NCBI RefSeq assembly: GCF_001029445.1
Contig: NZ_LDOT01000026.1
Span: forward strand, 1 to 64,000
DNA from: Photobacterium aquae
GTDB taxonomy: Bacteria; Pseudomonadota; Gammaproteobacteria; Enterobacterales; Vibrionaceae
Length of the DNA: 64,000 nt
Reading direction: 5' to 3'
The notes under the pieces were generated by a model, which ran no database searches, was not told the DNA's origin, and was given only the letters and a program-made list of their open reading frames with translations. Positions 55,901 through 63,872 of the stretch are shown here, piece after piece (within the stretch, counting starts at the first letter, position 1; the number at the start of each line of letters is the position of its first letter). The translations under genes were made by a program, and so were the position numbers.

Positions 55901-56302
55901 GTAAAACCGTGGTACAGCCACACCAAAGCGCACTTGTTTGCCGAATTTCAAAAACAGACCCCCTTTAGGAAAAGCATGCCCTCCATTGATTACATTTGCA
56001 TGCTAGAAGAATTAGACGGTGAACTGACCTTTCAGCAGTGGGATAACGCCAGTAATAGCCTGATACCATCTGCCGGATTTGTGCCATTTGAAAACCTGCT
56101 TATAGCCAATTCAGTCTCTGTTTGGGGAGAGATCGCATTACCCAATGTGGTCGAAAAGCTATCTGAACAACATGATTTAAGCCTTGCCGATACCTGCCTT
56201 AAGTTTGCCAGCGTGAGTCTACGAACGCTCAACGACAACGAATTAGGTTTGCCTTGGCGCTACCACCCTGTATTGGGCATTTTTAGAGGAAAAGACATTT
56301 GA
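52988..56302 (+). CDS. cas3: Cas2-Cas3 fusion, type I-F helicase-nuclease
   Basis: The 1104-aa protein is the I-F specific fusion. Residues 1 to about 95 are a Cas2-like domain (MNILLVSECSKQALPETRRVLDQF). The HD nuclease has H123-D124 in GLFHDFGKGN. The superfamily 2 helicase has Walker A STGQGKT at 418-424, LDEPDDF at 579-585 and SSATLP at 610-615. It is recruited by Cascade to degrade target DNA and, with Cas1, takes part in spacer acquisition. All motifs are intact and the length is typical. Confidence 0.97.
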   Translation: MNILLVSECSKQALPETRRVLDQFAERKGHRTWQTPITYEGLKTLRTLLKKTARRNTAVACHWVRGKNQTELLWIVGNRRKFNRDGTVPTNTTQRDILRSRDESTLNSIQASAIMAGLAGLFHDFGKGNKLFQQKLKKGKGFEPYRHEWLSCQLFINFVAGRPDHEWLQHLTQLSDTDDKHLIEHCNPEASVNFNLLSQAPLAQCVAWLILSHHRLPKNLRTTQDLTNVDSWLDGLDANWNALNHHSDKFSEQEKIDNITFPFGTPMRSFKWRSKAKELSLRALNQTNLTEYASLNKAFPLHTARMALMLADHTYSSGEASAHWQDREYHAFANTDRESGKLKQQLDEHCVGVAHNAYRLVRTLPKLRSIMPAITNHKGFKRRSTVNKFRWQDKAYDCACSIAEHTEHQGFFGINMASTGQGKTFANARIMYGLSNSQHGCRFSVALGLRTLTLQTGDALQQRLTLDSDDIAVHIGSQAVKELFYSQKHIAKIEEQAQIITSGSESETFFPEHEYVRYDGEVDNHYLHRWLKERSAIHNLVSAPLSISTIDHIIPVSEGVTGGQQIAPMLRLLTSDLVLDEPDDFSLEDDPALSRLVYFAGLLGSRVLLSSATLPPALVTYLFACYQSGREQYNQVVGQQLHVPVSCAWFDEFGVKSAEAINATDFRTSHNEFTSVRQAKLAQKPEHLHRGDWLPIATSPAAEQNVINHFSETVLQGIIQLAAEHKTISEQPKSQGKTVSAGIVRMANIEPLVAVATRLFAASPPPDTRIHYCVYHSHHPLAIRSKIEQELDSLLQRDRDDLQGIIKHEKIQRLLVAYPEQHHVFVVLATPVAEVGRDHDYDWAIVEPSSMRSIIQLAGRVQRHRRIAPKHTNILVLNKNIKALKGGDNVAYIKPGYESKQSFRLNKAGDEAPCLQLSSLDLCKQLDINSLHEISSTPRFIEPTHLLAPNKKACGFIELEHLAINLSLRDTVKPWYSHTKAHLFAEFQKQTPFRKSMPSIDYICMLEELDGELTFQQWDNASNSLIPSAGFVPFENLLIANSVSVWGEIALPNVVEKLSEQHDLSLADTCLKFASVSLRTLNDNELGLPWRYHPVLGIFRGKDI

Positions 56303-56330
56303 GCAAATTCAATTTTAACAGGGAGGATGC

Positions 56331-57635
56331 ATGCCAGAGACATTAGCCCACAACATAAAAGCCTTTATTGAAGATCGCTTTCAAACCAAGCGAGACACCC
56401 TTGATAAAGAATATGAAAAAGAGCGAGCCAAGGCGGTATCAAGCGAAAGCGCAGATGATGTCGAAGCCCAATATGCGACAAAACGAGAAAAGCTGACGCA
56501 AGATTTCACACTGTCTAACTGGTTAGACAGCGCCGCCAAAAGAGCCGCGCAAATCAGCATGGTGACTCACGCGGTAAAGTTTACCCATAGTTCGGCCAAA
56601 GGCACCAATATACTGGCCTCCGATCTTGGTCACGATGTTCGCTACCTCGACACAGCCTCACTGCCTTTCCCTGCGGTCGATGCCGTAGGCAACGCAGCGG
56701 CGCTTGATGTTGCTCGCCTATTACAGCTCACAGATGATAACGGCCAGTCTTTGCTTGAGTATTTAAAACGTGACGACATAACGCCGTTAAAAGACTTGAC
56801 GCACAGCGACACCCAATTAAGTGAGTGGGCAAGCGGCTTAAAGCAAGCGCTGCAAGATGCCACACCAAGTAGCCATTCACTCAGTAAGCAAGTCTATTTC
56901 CCTATCGGAAATGCCGAGTATCACCTACTCGCCCCCTTGTTTTCGTCATCACTTTCTCAGGCTCTCTACCAAGAAGTAACTCATAGCCGCTTTAGCCAAG
57001 ACATGGTTGCCGCGAGAGAAGCCCGCAAGAAACAGCGTTATCATGACAAACCGGTCGTGGCCTATCCCAATCTAGCCCTGACTATCGCAGGTGGTTCAAA
57101 ACCCCAAAATGTCTCTCAGTTGAACTCTGGGCGTGGCGGGCGTAATTACCTCTTTTCAACCCGCCCACCTCAATGGCAAGCCCAGCTTAAAGCACCAGTG
57201 ATGAGCGGTAACATCTTCACCCATCCAGAGGTCCGTTACGCAACCAGAATGCCAATTAAACAACTCACCGCATTTCTGATCAAAGTGAACCAGCAACATG
57301 CTGATAGTAACGTACGCATTCGCAACCGAGTTTCCCAGCTCGTGGATGAAACGGTCGACCACATCATCAGCAAAGTGGCGCAATGGCAACAGTTACCTAC
57401 AGGATGGAGCAATAATGCCACTGAATTACCACTCGCTCAGCGTCGTTGGCTCGACCCTAACCATCCTCAATGGGATGTACATGATGACCAGTGGCAGCAA
57501 GAAATAGCCACGATGTTTGGCCAGTGGATAGTCGCTAGCGTGAACCACATTGCAAACAACGAGTTATCGTTAGGTGCAATCGAAGTCACACAATGGCAAG
57601 ACGCCTTCAAACAAGCGCTACAGGAAATAAGCTGA
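56331..57635 (+). CDS. csy1: Csy1 (Cas8f), type I-F Cascade large subunit
   Basis: The 434-aa protein is the Csy1 subunit, equal in length to P. aeruginosa Csy1. It forms the crRNA 5'-end tail of the Csy complex with Csy2 and reads the PAM. Conserved blocks include FTHSSAKGTNI, FPIGNAEYHLLAPLFSSS and RGGRNYLFSTRPPQW. GGGAGG precedes the ATG. The stop codon overlaps the csy2 start by one base (TGATG). Confidence 0.95.
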   Translation: MPETLAHNIKAFIEDRFQTKRDTLDKEYEKERAKAVSSESADDVEAQYATKREKLTQDFTLSNWLDSAAKRAAQISMVTHAVKFTHSSAKGTNILASDLGHDVRYLDTASLPFPAVDAVGNAAALDVARLLQLTDDNGQSLLEYLKRDDITPLKDLTHSDTQLSEWASGLKQALQDATPSSHSLSKQVYFPIGNAEYHLLAPLFSSSLSQALYQEVTHSRFSQDMVAAREARKKQRYHDKPVVAYPNLALTIAGGSKPQNVSQLNSGRGGRNYLFSTRPPQWQAQLKAPVMSGNIFTHPEVRYATRMPIKQLTAFLIKVNQQHADSNVRIRNRVSQLVDETVDHIISKVAQWQQLPTGWSNNATELPLAQRRWLDPNHPQWDVHDDQWQQEIATMFGQWIVASVNHIANNELSLGAIEVTQWQDAFKQALQEIS

Positions 57636-58567
57636 TGGCCGACCAATACCTTATCTTAAAAAACATCCGCATTAGCAACGCCAATGCCATTGCCGGTTTT
57701 ACCTATGGTTTTCCGGCCGTTACCCATTTTCTTGGGTTTGTGCATGCTCTGTCGCGTAAATTGCAGCAAAATCATAACATCCGCTTAGACGATGTCGGCA
57801 TTATCTGCCACCAGCACCAAGTGCATGCGTACCGAGAATCTATTTACGAGCCCTATTCCTTCGCGCTGACTCGCAACCCGTTAACCAAGGAAGGAAAAAC
57901 CGCCCCCATTAACGAAGAAGGACGAATGCACTTAACCGTCTCTTTGGTCATTAAAGCGCAAGGCATCAATATCGTCAGTGAGCACATTGAAAACGAACAA
58001 TGTCACACCATTAAGGCATTGGCTGAAAAGCACAAACTCGCAGGCGGGCGAATCGACGCTATTGATGATTGCTACCTTGCCAAAAAAGATTGCCATAAGG
58101 CGATTTTACGCCCGTTACTACCTGGTTTCATGCTGGTTGAACGCTCTGACCTATTAGCCGAGAAAAATACCCAATCTGCCAATCCTCTCGAAAATTGGTT
58201 AGATTTTTCAGCCCTGAAATTTGAAGCCACCGATGAACATGTGTCGGATGATGACGAAAAAGTGAAGTGGCAACAGGTTGCCAAACCTAAAGGCTATCTA
58301 GTACCCATTCAAATTGGCTACAAGCAAATCGCCCCAACCTATAACGCAGGTGACGTGGCAAATGTGAGAGACAGCGACACCCCCGTCAGTTTTGTTGAAG
58401 CAGTTCATAGCATTGGTGAGTGGATAGGTGCACCCAGCAAGCTGCATTCGCTGCAAGACATCCTGTGGCAATACCACTATCAAGCCCCTTTTTATGTCTG
58501 TCGTACTCAACAACCTGTTGAGCTAACGACAGAAAACGATGACATCGAATTAGATTTAGACTTTTAA
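57635..58567 (+). CDS. csy2: Csy2 (Cas5f)
   Basis: The protein of 310 aa begins MADQYLILKNIRISNANA. It is the Cas5-type subunit, which holds the crRNA 5' handle with Csy1. FTYGFPAVTHFLGFVHALSRKL, RMHLTVSLVIKA and FYVCRTQQ are typical. The ATG at 57635 overlaps the csy1 stop codon, so translation is coupled. The frame is open 42 bases further upstream, but the family starts here. Confidence 0.95.
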   Translation: MADQYLILKNIRISNANAIAGFTYGFPAVTHFLGFVHALSRKLQQNHNIRLDDVGIICHQHQVHAYRESIYEPYSFALTRNPLTKEGKTAPINEEGRMHLTVSLVIKAQGINIVSEHIENEQCHTIKALAEKHKLAGGRIDAIDDCYLAKKDCHKAILRPLLPGFMLVERSDLLAEKNTQSANPLENWLDFSALKFEATDEHVSDDDEKVKWQQVAKPKGYLVPIQIGYKQIAPTYNAGDVANVRDSDTPVSFVEAVHSIGEWIGAPSKLHSLQDILWQYHYQAPFYVCRTQQPVELTTENDDIELDLDF

Positions 58568-58577
58568 GGATATAACA

Positions 58578-59561
58578 ATGACTAAATTAACCACCCCTTC
58601 CGTATTGGCTTTTGAATCCAAACTCGCCTGTTCAGATGCCGTTATGTTCTCTGGCAACTGGGAAAACCGTCACAACAAAGCCGATTGGACGGCCATTCAG
58701 GTTACCGAAAAATCGGTACGCGGCACTATTTCAAACCGACTAAAAGGCGCGAAAGCCAGTAAAATTGATGCCGAAGTTGAAAAAGCCAACCTACAAACGG
58801 TCGACAACGCCGCATTGCCTTTTGATGCCGACACCTTAAAAATCACATTCACACTTCGCGTATTGGGCGACTTAGCTCAACCATCTACCTGTAATAACCC
58901 TGAATACCAAGCCACCTTAGCAGAGCATATCAAAACATATGTACAGGAAAATGGGTTTAAAGAACTAGCAAAAAGGTACGCAACCAACCTCGCCAATGGA
59001 CGATTCCTATGGCGTAACCGTGTAGGCGCTGAACAAATAGAAGTTCATGTGAGTCACCACGACCAACAATGGATTTTCGATGCCCTCGCACTATCGCTAA
59101 AATCATTCAGCCATGATTGCAATAAATTAGCTGAAATCACTTCGGTTATAGAACAAGGCCTATTAGGCGAAAAAGCAACCCTACTAACCATTGATGCCTT
59201 CGTACAATTGGGTGGTGCGCAAACCGTGTTTCCATCACAAGAATTAGTAATGAATGGTGGCGATAAGAAAAGCAAATACCTATACCAACTTGGTGGGCAA
59301 GCGGCCATGCATTCACAAAAAATTGGCAATGCGGTGCGTACTATCGACACGTGGTATCCGCAAGGTGATGAGTTTGGCCCAATCGCAATTGAACCTTATG
59401 GCAGTGTCACCAACCGCGGGGTTGCCTATCGCAAACCAAAAGACAAAACTGATTTTTATACAATTTTAGACAATTGGATGATCAAAGATAAAACGCCAGA
59501 GCTGAGTGAACAGCATTATCTTATGGCTATGTTAATTCGCGGCGGCGTATTCGGAGAGTAA
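58578..59561 (+). CDS. csy3: Csy3 (Cas7f), backbone subunit
   Basis: The 327-aa protein is the Cas7-type filament subunit; six copies line the crRNA spacer in the Csy complex. TPSVLAFESKLACSDAVMF at the N-terminus, RGTISNRLKG, NLANGRFLWRNR and GNAVRTIDTWYP are conserved. AAGGA precedes the ATG at 58578. It overlaps csy4 by one base (TAATG). Confidence 0.96.
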   Translation: MTKLTTPSVLAFESKLACSDAVMFSGNWENRHNKADWTAIQVTEKSVRGTISNRLKGAKASKIDAEVEKANLQTVDNAALPFDADTLKITFTLRVLGDLAQPSTCNNPEYQATLAEHIKTYVQENGFKELAKRYATNLANGRFLWRNRVGAEQIEVHVSHHDQQWIFDALALSLKSFSHDCNKLAEITSVIEQGLLGEKATLLTIDAFVQLGGAQTVFPSQELVMNGGDKKSKYLYQLGGQAAMHSQKIGNAVRTIDTWYPQGDEFGPIAIEPYGSVTNRGVAYRKPKDKTDFYTILDNWMIKDKTPELSEQHYLMAMLIRGGVFGE

Positions 59562-59563
59562 TG

Positions 59564-60118
59564 ATGGATTGCTATCTTGATATTCAGGTAGAACCTGACA
59601 GCGAAATCAGTACGCCTGCGTTAATGAACAACTTGTTTTCCAAGTTTCACCGAGCTATGGCGCAAACATGCAATGGCTTAATCGCAGTGAGCTTTCCCAA
59701 GCATGGTCGCATATTGGGGGATGTGTTACGCCTTCATGGAACACAGCAGCATTTAAATCAATTAATGGCACAATCCTGGCTAAAAGGACTCAGGGATTAC
59801 ACCATCGTGGGTGATATTTTGCCTGTTCCTAGCGAAGTAAAAGGTTACCGAACCGTCTCTCGGGTACAAAAGAAAAGCCCGCAGAACTTGCGTAAACGCT
59901 CAATTGCAAAAGGCTGGTTAACAGAAGAGGAAGCCCGACACAGCATTCCAGACTCAAAGCAACCTCAATTAGCATTGCCTTACTTACAACTACAAAGCCA
60001 GTCAAACAAAAATGTGATGCGCATTTATGTAAGGCACGGTGATATCACTCAACAAGCAATAGATGGCGAATACTCCAGTTATGGATTAAGCCGTCAGGCA
60101 ACCATTCCTTGGTTCTAA
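59564..60118 (+). CDS. csy4: Csy4 (Cas6f), crRNA endoribonuclease
   Basis: The protein of 184 aa cuts the array transcript at the base of the repeat hairpin and stays bound to it. Of the two consecutive ATG codons at 59561 and 59564, the second gives catalytic H29 (in SKFHRAMAQ), the number in P. aeruginosa, and a better spacing (7 bases) to GGAGAG; the first overlaps the csy3 stop. VSRVQKKS, EEARHSIPDS and SSYGLS match the RNA-binding and active-site regions. It is the last cas gene and directly precedes the leader. Confidence 0.95.
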   Translation: MDCYLDIQVEPDSEISTPALMNNLFSKFHRAMAQTCNGLIAVSFPKHGRILGDVLRLHGTQQHLNQLMAQSWLKGLRDYTIVGDILPVPSEVKGYRTVSRVQKKSPQNLRKRSIAKGWLTEEEARHSIPDSKQPQLALPYLQLQSQSNKNVMRIYVRHGDITQQAIDGEYSSYGLSRQATIPWF

Positions 60119-60255
60119 CCTTTAGACCCTATTTTTCTCGATACTCATAAATTATTGATTTTAAAGTTATGTGTAGATGGCTTTAAAAATAGGGTTTTTA
60201 TTTCAAATCGACATTTCGCTCTTTAACAACAAGGCTTTCAACGATATTATCAACG
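60119..60255 (+). promoter_or_regulatory. CRISPR leader with IHF-type site and boxA-like element
   Basis: This 137-bp AT-rich leader lies between csy4 and the first repeat. On the minus strand 60148-60160 is AATCAATAATTTA, an exact fit to the IHF consensus WATCAANNNNTTR; IHF bends leaders for spacer integration. At 60217-60228 is CGCTCTTTAACA, matching the rRNA boxA antitermination element (TGCTCTTTAACA) at 11 of 12 positions, ending 27 bp before the first repeat. The array promoter was not placed with confidence. Confidence 0.75.
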
Positions 60256-62205
60256 CTTCACTGCCGCACAGGCAGCTTAGAAATAGCAGGAAAGGGCAAA
60301 ACGACCCCAAAACCGCTTCACTGCCGCACAGGCAGCTTAGAAAGGCATGGGATACCACTCTTGGGGCAACTGGACCTTCACTGCCGCACAGGCAGCTTAG
60401 AAATGCATCAAGAACAGACAAATCAACAGGCTGCCCTTCACTGCCGCACAGGCAGCTTAGAAACGATGCGTAATACGGGGGTCATTGGGTGGGGTCTTCA
60501 CTGCCGCACAGGCAGCTTAGAAAATCAGGCAAATATGGCTCAAAATCCTCAAAAGCTTCACTGCCGCACAGGCAGCTTAGAAATGGCTTTGTTGCCGCAA
60601 AATTAGTGCTTCTATCTTCACTGCCGCACAGGCAGCTTAGAAAATGCTAGGCACGAGCCACTCGATTTAGTTTATCTTCACTGCCGCACAGGCAGCTTAG
60701 AAAATCAGAAAAGCGACTTGCAACGGCATAAACAACTTCACTGCCGCACAGGCAGCTTAGAAAGTAGATTGTGGCAAATGCTCAAAAACACGAGGCTTCA
60801 CTGCCGCACAGGCAGCTTAGAAACACAATCTACGGCTAATAAGCCAACTTCTAGTCTTCACTGCCGCACAGGCAGCTTAGAAAAGTAGAGGATGCTATGC
60901 AGAAAGAGCTGCGCACTTCACTGCCGCACAGGCAGCTTAGAAACTGAAAACCCATTGAATAACCTTGTTGTCGATCTTCACTGCCGCACAGGCAGCTTAG
61001 AAATCAACGTGGTTGGCAAACTGATAAGGGCGTTTCTTCACTGCCGCACAGGCAGCTTAGAAATTACCCCATTGATGAAGGAGTTTTCCCTCATCCTTCA
61101 CTGCCGCACAGGCAGCTTAGAAAAAGGTTCCGCTTGAGGTTCATCTTTTATATAGCTTCACTGCCGCACAGGCAGCTTAGAAATCAAATCAGAAGGCAAC
61201 TTATTAAAACTAATCCTTCACTGCCGCACAGGCAGCTTAGAAATTATTTTCATCATTAGAAAAGCGACTTGCAACCTTCACTGCCGCACAGGCAGCTTAG
61301 AAAGGTCAGCGAGCATCGCGCGGTGGGCAGATTGTCTTCACTGCCGCACAGGCAGCTTAGAAAAACTTGCTGGACGATTAGCGAATCCTTGGCAACTTCA
61401 CTGCCGCACAGGCAGCTTAGAAACCAAGCCATCTAACAATTCGACCAGTAGAATGACTTCACTGCCGCACAGGCAGCTTAGAAAAGAGTTGGATAAAGCA
61501 AATGATTCTCTTGCAGCTTCACTGCCGCACAGGCAGCTTAGAAACAATATGGTTTGATGCTCATTGCTACAGCTAAACTTCACTGCCGCACAGGCAGCTT
61601 AGAAAGTGATGGCCCCTTTTGCCTTGGCGGTCACGGCCTTCACTGCCGCACAGGCAGCTTAGAAAACCAGCGGCACGCGGTGCCCTGAATGTAGTTACTT
61701 CACTGCCGCACAGGCAGCTTAGAAATGACTCCACATTGCCATCCTCCGAACCCTCAGCTTCACTGCCGCACAGGCAGCTTAGAAAAAGCGCTGTATGGCT
61801 CGCCGAGAGTGGTTGGCCTTCACTGCCGCACAGGCAGCTTAGAAAACCAAGCAAAAGCAATACATCGAAGGGCAAATCTTCACTGCCGCACAGGCAGCTT
61901 AGAAAAGAAACCGGAATATCTTTCGAAATAGATTTATCTTCACTGCCGCACAGGCAGCTTAGAAAACGGGGGTCTAGGAGATTTCATGGTCATGGTGCTT
62001 CACTGCCGCACAGGCAGCTTAGAAACTCGCTTGTTCTATAACTCAACAACCAAGAAACTTCACTGCCGCACAGGCAGCTTAGAAAGAGCTGATCGAGGCT
62101 GTTGCATGGTTGAGATCCTTCACTGCCGCACAGGCAGCTTAGAAATGGAGCGCATCTACTGGCATGTTCACATCCGCCTTCACTGCCGCACAGGCAGATT
62201 AAAGT
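60256..62205 (+). CRISPR. Type I-F CRISPR array, 33 repeats, 32 spacers
   Basis: The repeat is 28 bp, starting CTTCACTGCCGCACAGGCAG and ending CTTAGAAA; it forms the Cas6f hairpin CTGCC/GGCAG. I counted 32 identical copies (starts every 60 bp from 60256; 33-bp spacers after repeats 20 and 22, all others 32 bp) and a degenerate 33rd at 62178-62205, which keeps the hairpin but ends in ATTAAAGT. The degenerate copy is at the far end and the leader at the cas side, so spacer 1 (60284-60315) is newest. Repeat uniformity suggests recent activity. No spacer matches anything I could recognise in this window. Peptides read from this array (HCRTGSLE and SLPHRQLRN repeats) are not proteins. Confidence 0.99.
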
Positions 62206-62232
62206 TTTATTAACAGTTCCCTTCCCGTGGGC

Positions 62233-62252
62233 CTTCACTGCCGTACAGGCAG
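62233..62252 (+). repeat. Vestigial repeat fragment beyond the array
   Basis: The 20 bases CTTCACTGCCGTACAGGCAG keep the hairpin half of the repeat, with GTACA instead of GCACA in the loop; the last 8 bases (CCACTACA) do not match the repeat. It lies 55 bp after the start of the degenerate repeat 33, so the unit is 5 bp short of regular. Confidence 0.85.
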
Positions 62253-62340
62253 CCACTACAGTAACACTGTCTTATCCTTATTTTATCCGCATTACCGCTA
62301 ATTCTCTGTTATCATTGCCAACAATGAGCAGTGACTGCAT

Positions 62341-63777
62341 GTGAACAAGATCATGAGCAACAACGACAATCAACCAACCCTTTTCTGGCTAGACTACGAA
62401 ACCTTCGGTGCCAACCCGGCACTTGACCGTCCTTGCCAGTTTGCCGGTGTTCGCACCGATATGGATATGAACATCATTGGCGAGCCTTTGGTGATTTACT
62501 GCAAACCGCCGGTAGACTATCTACCCTCGCCGGAAGCATGCCTGATTACAGGGATCACCCCGCAGGAAGCCCATGAAAAAGGCTTGCCCGAGCACGAATT
62601 CATGGCCCTTATTCATGCAGAGTTATCTAAGCCCAATACCTGTGTAATTGGTTATAACAACGTGCGCTTCGATGATGAAGTCACCCGCTATTCGCTGTAC
62701 CGCAATTTCATCGACCCTTACGCGTGGAGCTGGCAAAACGGCAACTCGCGCTGGGATCTGCTCGATATCATGCGTACCTGCTATGCGCTGCGCCCAGAAG
62801 GGCTTGAGTGGCCCCTCAACGAAGACGGCAAACCAAGCTTCAAGCTGGAAAAGCTCTCGGTAGCCAACGGTATTGAACACGCCAACGCCCACGATGCAAT
62901 GGCCGATGTGTATGCCACTATCGAATTGGCGAAACAAATCAAACAAAACCAGCCAAAACTGTTCGACTATTTCTTCACCCTGCGCAACAAGCGCAAGCTG
63001 CAAGAGCTTATCGACGTGGTCAACCTGACCCCGCTGATGCACGTATCGGGCATGTTCGGTGTTGATTGCGGCAACACCAGCTGGATTGTGCCGATGGAAT
63101 GGCATCCAGAAAACAAGAATGCTGTTATTGCGGTTAACCTTGCGATGGATCCTACCCCGCTTATCGAGCTGTCGGCCGATGAGCTGCGCGAGCGCCTGTA
63201 TACCAAACGTATTGACCTTGGGCCTGATGAGTTACCTGTTCCGCTCAAGCTGATCCACCTTAACAAGTGCCCGGTACTGGCCCCGGCGAAAACCCTGCGC
63301 GCAGAAGATGCGGCCCGCCTGGGTATCGACCGTGAAGCCTGCCTGAAAAACCTCGCTGTATTGAAGGCACACCCAGAAGTGCGCGAAAAACTGCAGGCGA
63401 TATACAGCCAAGAGCGCGAGTTCAACAACGACAACAATGTTGATGCGATGCTTTACAGCGGGTTCTTCTCGTATGCTGATCGTGCCACCATGAACATTAT
63501 CTTGCAGACACCGCCTGAAGAACTGGGCAAGCTGGAACTGAATGTAAGCGATGAGCGCATCAAACCGCTACTGTTCCGCTACCGTGCCCGCAACTTCCCT
63601 ATGACGCTCGATTACAAAGAGCAACAGCAATGGAAGCATTACTGCCAGGACTATTTCGAGGAGAAACTGTCGCGCTACATGCAGAACCTTGAAGCCATAG
63701 CGATGGACAACCAAAGCGATGAGCGCAAGATGAAAATCCTAAAAGCGGTATACGACTACGTGGCCACACTGGTGTAA
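62341..63777 (+). CDS. sbcB: Exodeoxyribonuclease I
   Basis: The 478-aa protein is a 3'-5' exonuclease of single-stranded DNA in the DnaQ/DEDD family. The first acidic motif is LDYETFG, with the later blocks GYNNVRFDDEVTRY, YAWSWQNGNSRWDLLD and EHANAHDAMADVYATI, matching E. coli SbcB. It acts in recombination and mismatch repair. The frame begins with GTG at 62341; an ATG at 62353 is an alternative, and neither has a strong ribosome-binding site. A six-codon ORF (62324-62344) ends in a TGA overlapping the GTG, which could couple translation. The array lies 88 bp upstream with no clear terminator. Confidence 0.96.
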   Translation: MNKIMSNNDNQPTLFWLDYETFGANPALDRPCQFAGVRTDMDMNIIGEPLVIYCKPPVDYLPSPEACLITGITPQEAHEKGLPEHEFMALIHAELSKPNTCVIGYNNVRFDDEVTRYSLYRNFIDPYAWSWQNGNSRWDLLDIMRTCYALRPEGLEWPLNEDGKPSFKLEKLSVANGIEHANAHDAMADVYATIELAKQIKQNQPKLFDYFFTLRNKRKLQELIDVVNLTPLMHVSGMFGVDCGNTSWIVPMEWHPENKNAVIAVNLAMDPTPLIELSADELRERLYTKRIDLGPDELPVPLKLIHLNKCPVLAPAKTLRAEDAARLGIDREACLKNLAVLKAHPEVREKLQAIYSQEREFNNDNNVDAMLYSGFFSYADRATMNIILQTPPEELGKLELNVSDERIKPLLFRYRARNFPMTLDYKEQQQWKHYCQDYFEEKLSRYMQNLEAIAMDNQSDERKMKILKAVYDYVATLV

Positions 63778-63836
63778 GTTGCAGAAAAATATCAACTGAA
63801 CCGTTTATAAATCAGTTAAACCGTCATTATGATATG

Positions 63837-63872
63837 AGCCCCGAAGCCGACCAAGCACTTTGGGGCTTTTTT
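63837..63872 (+). terminator. Terminator of sbcB
   Basis: The stem AGCCCC/GGGGCT with a long imperfect loop is followed by a run of T, about 60 bp after the sbcB stop codon. Confidence 0.85.

Noticed and set aside
60500..62000. Shared 9-mer ACGGGGGTC between spacers 4 and 29
   Set aside because: About two shared 9-mers are expected by chance in about 1 kb of spacer sequence; positions are not aligned and flanks do not agree.
60177..62256. Repetitive open reading frames across the CRISPR array (peptides with HCRTGSLE or SLPHRQLRN units, both strands)
   Set aside because: They are translations of the 28-bp CRISPR repeat; no ribosome-binding sites or protein homology.
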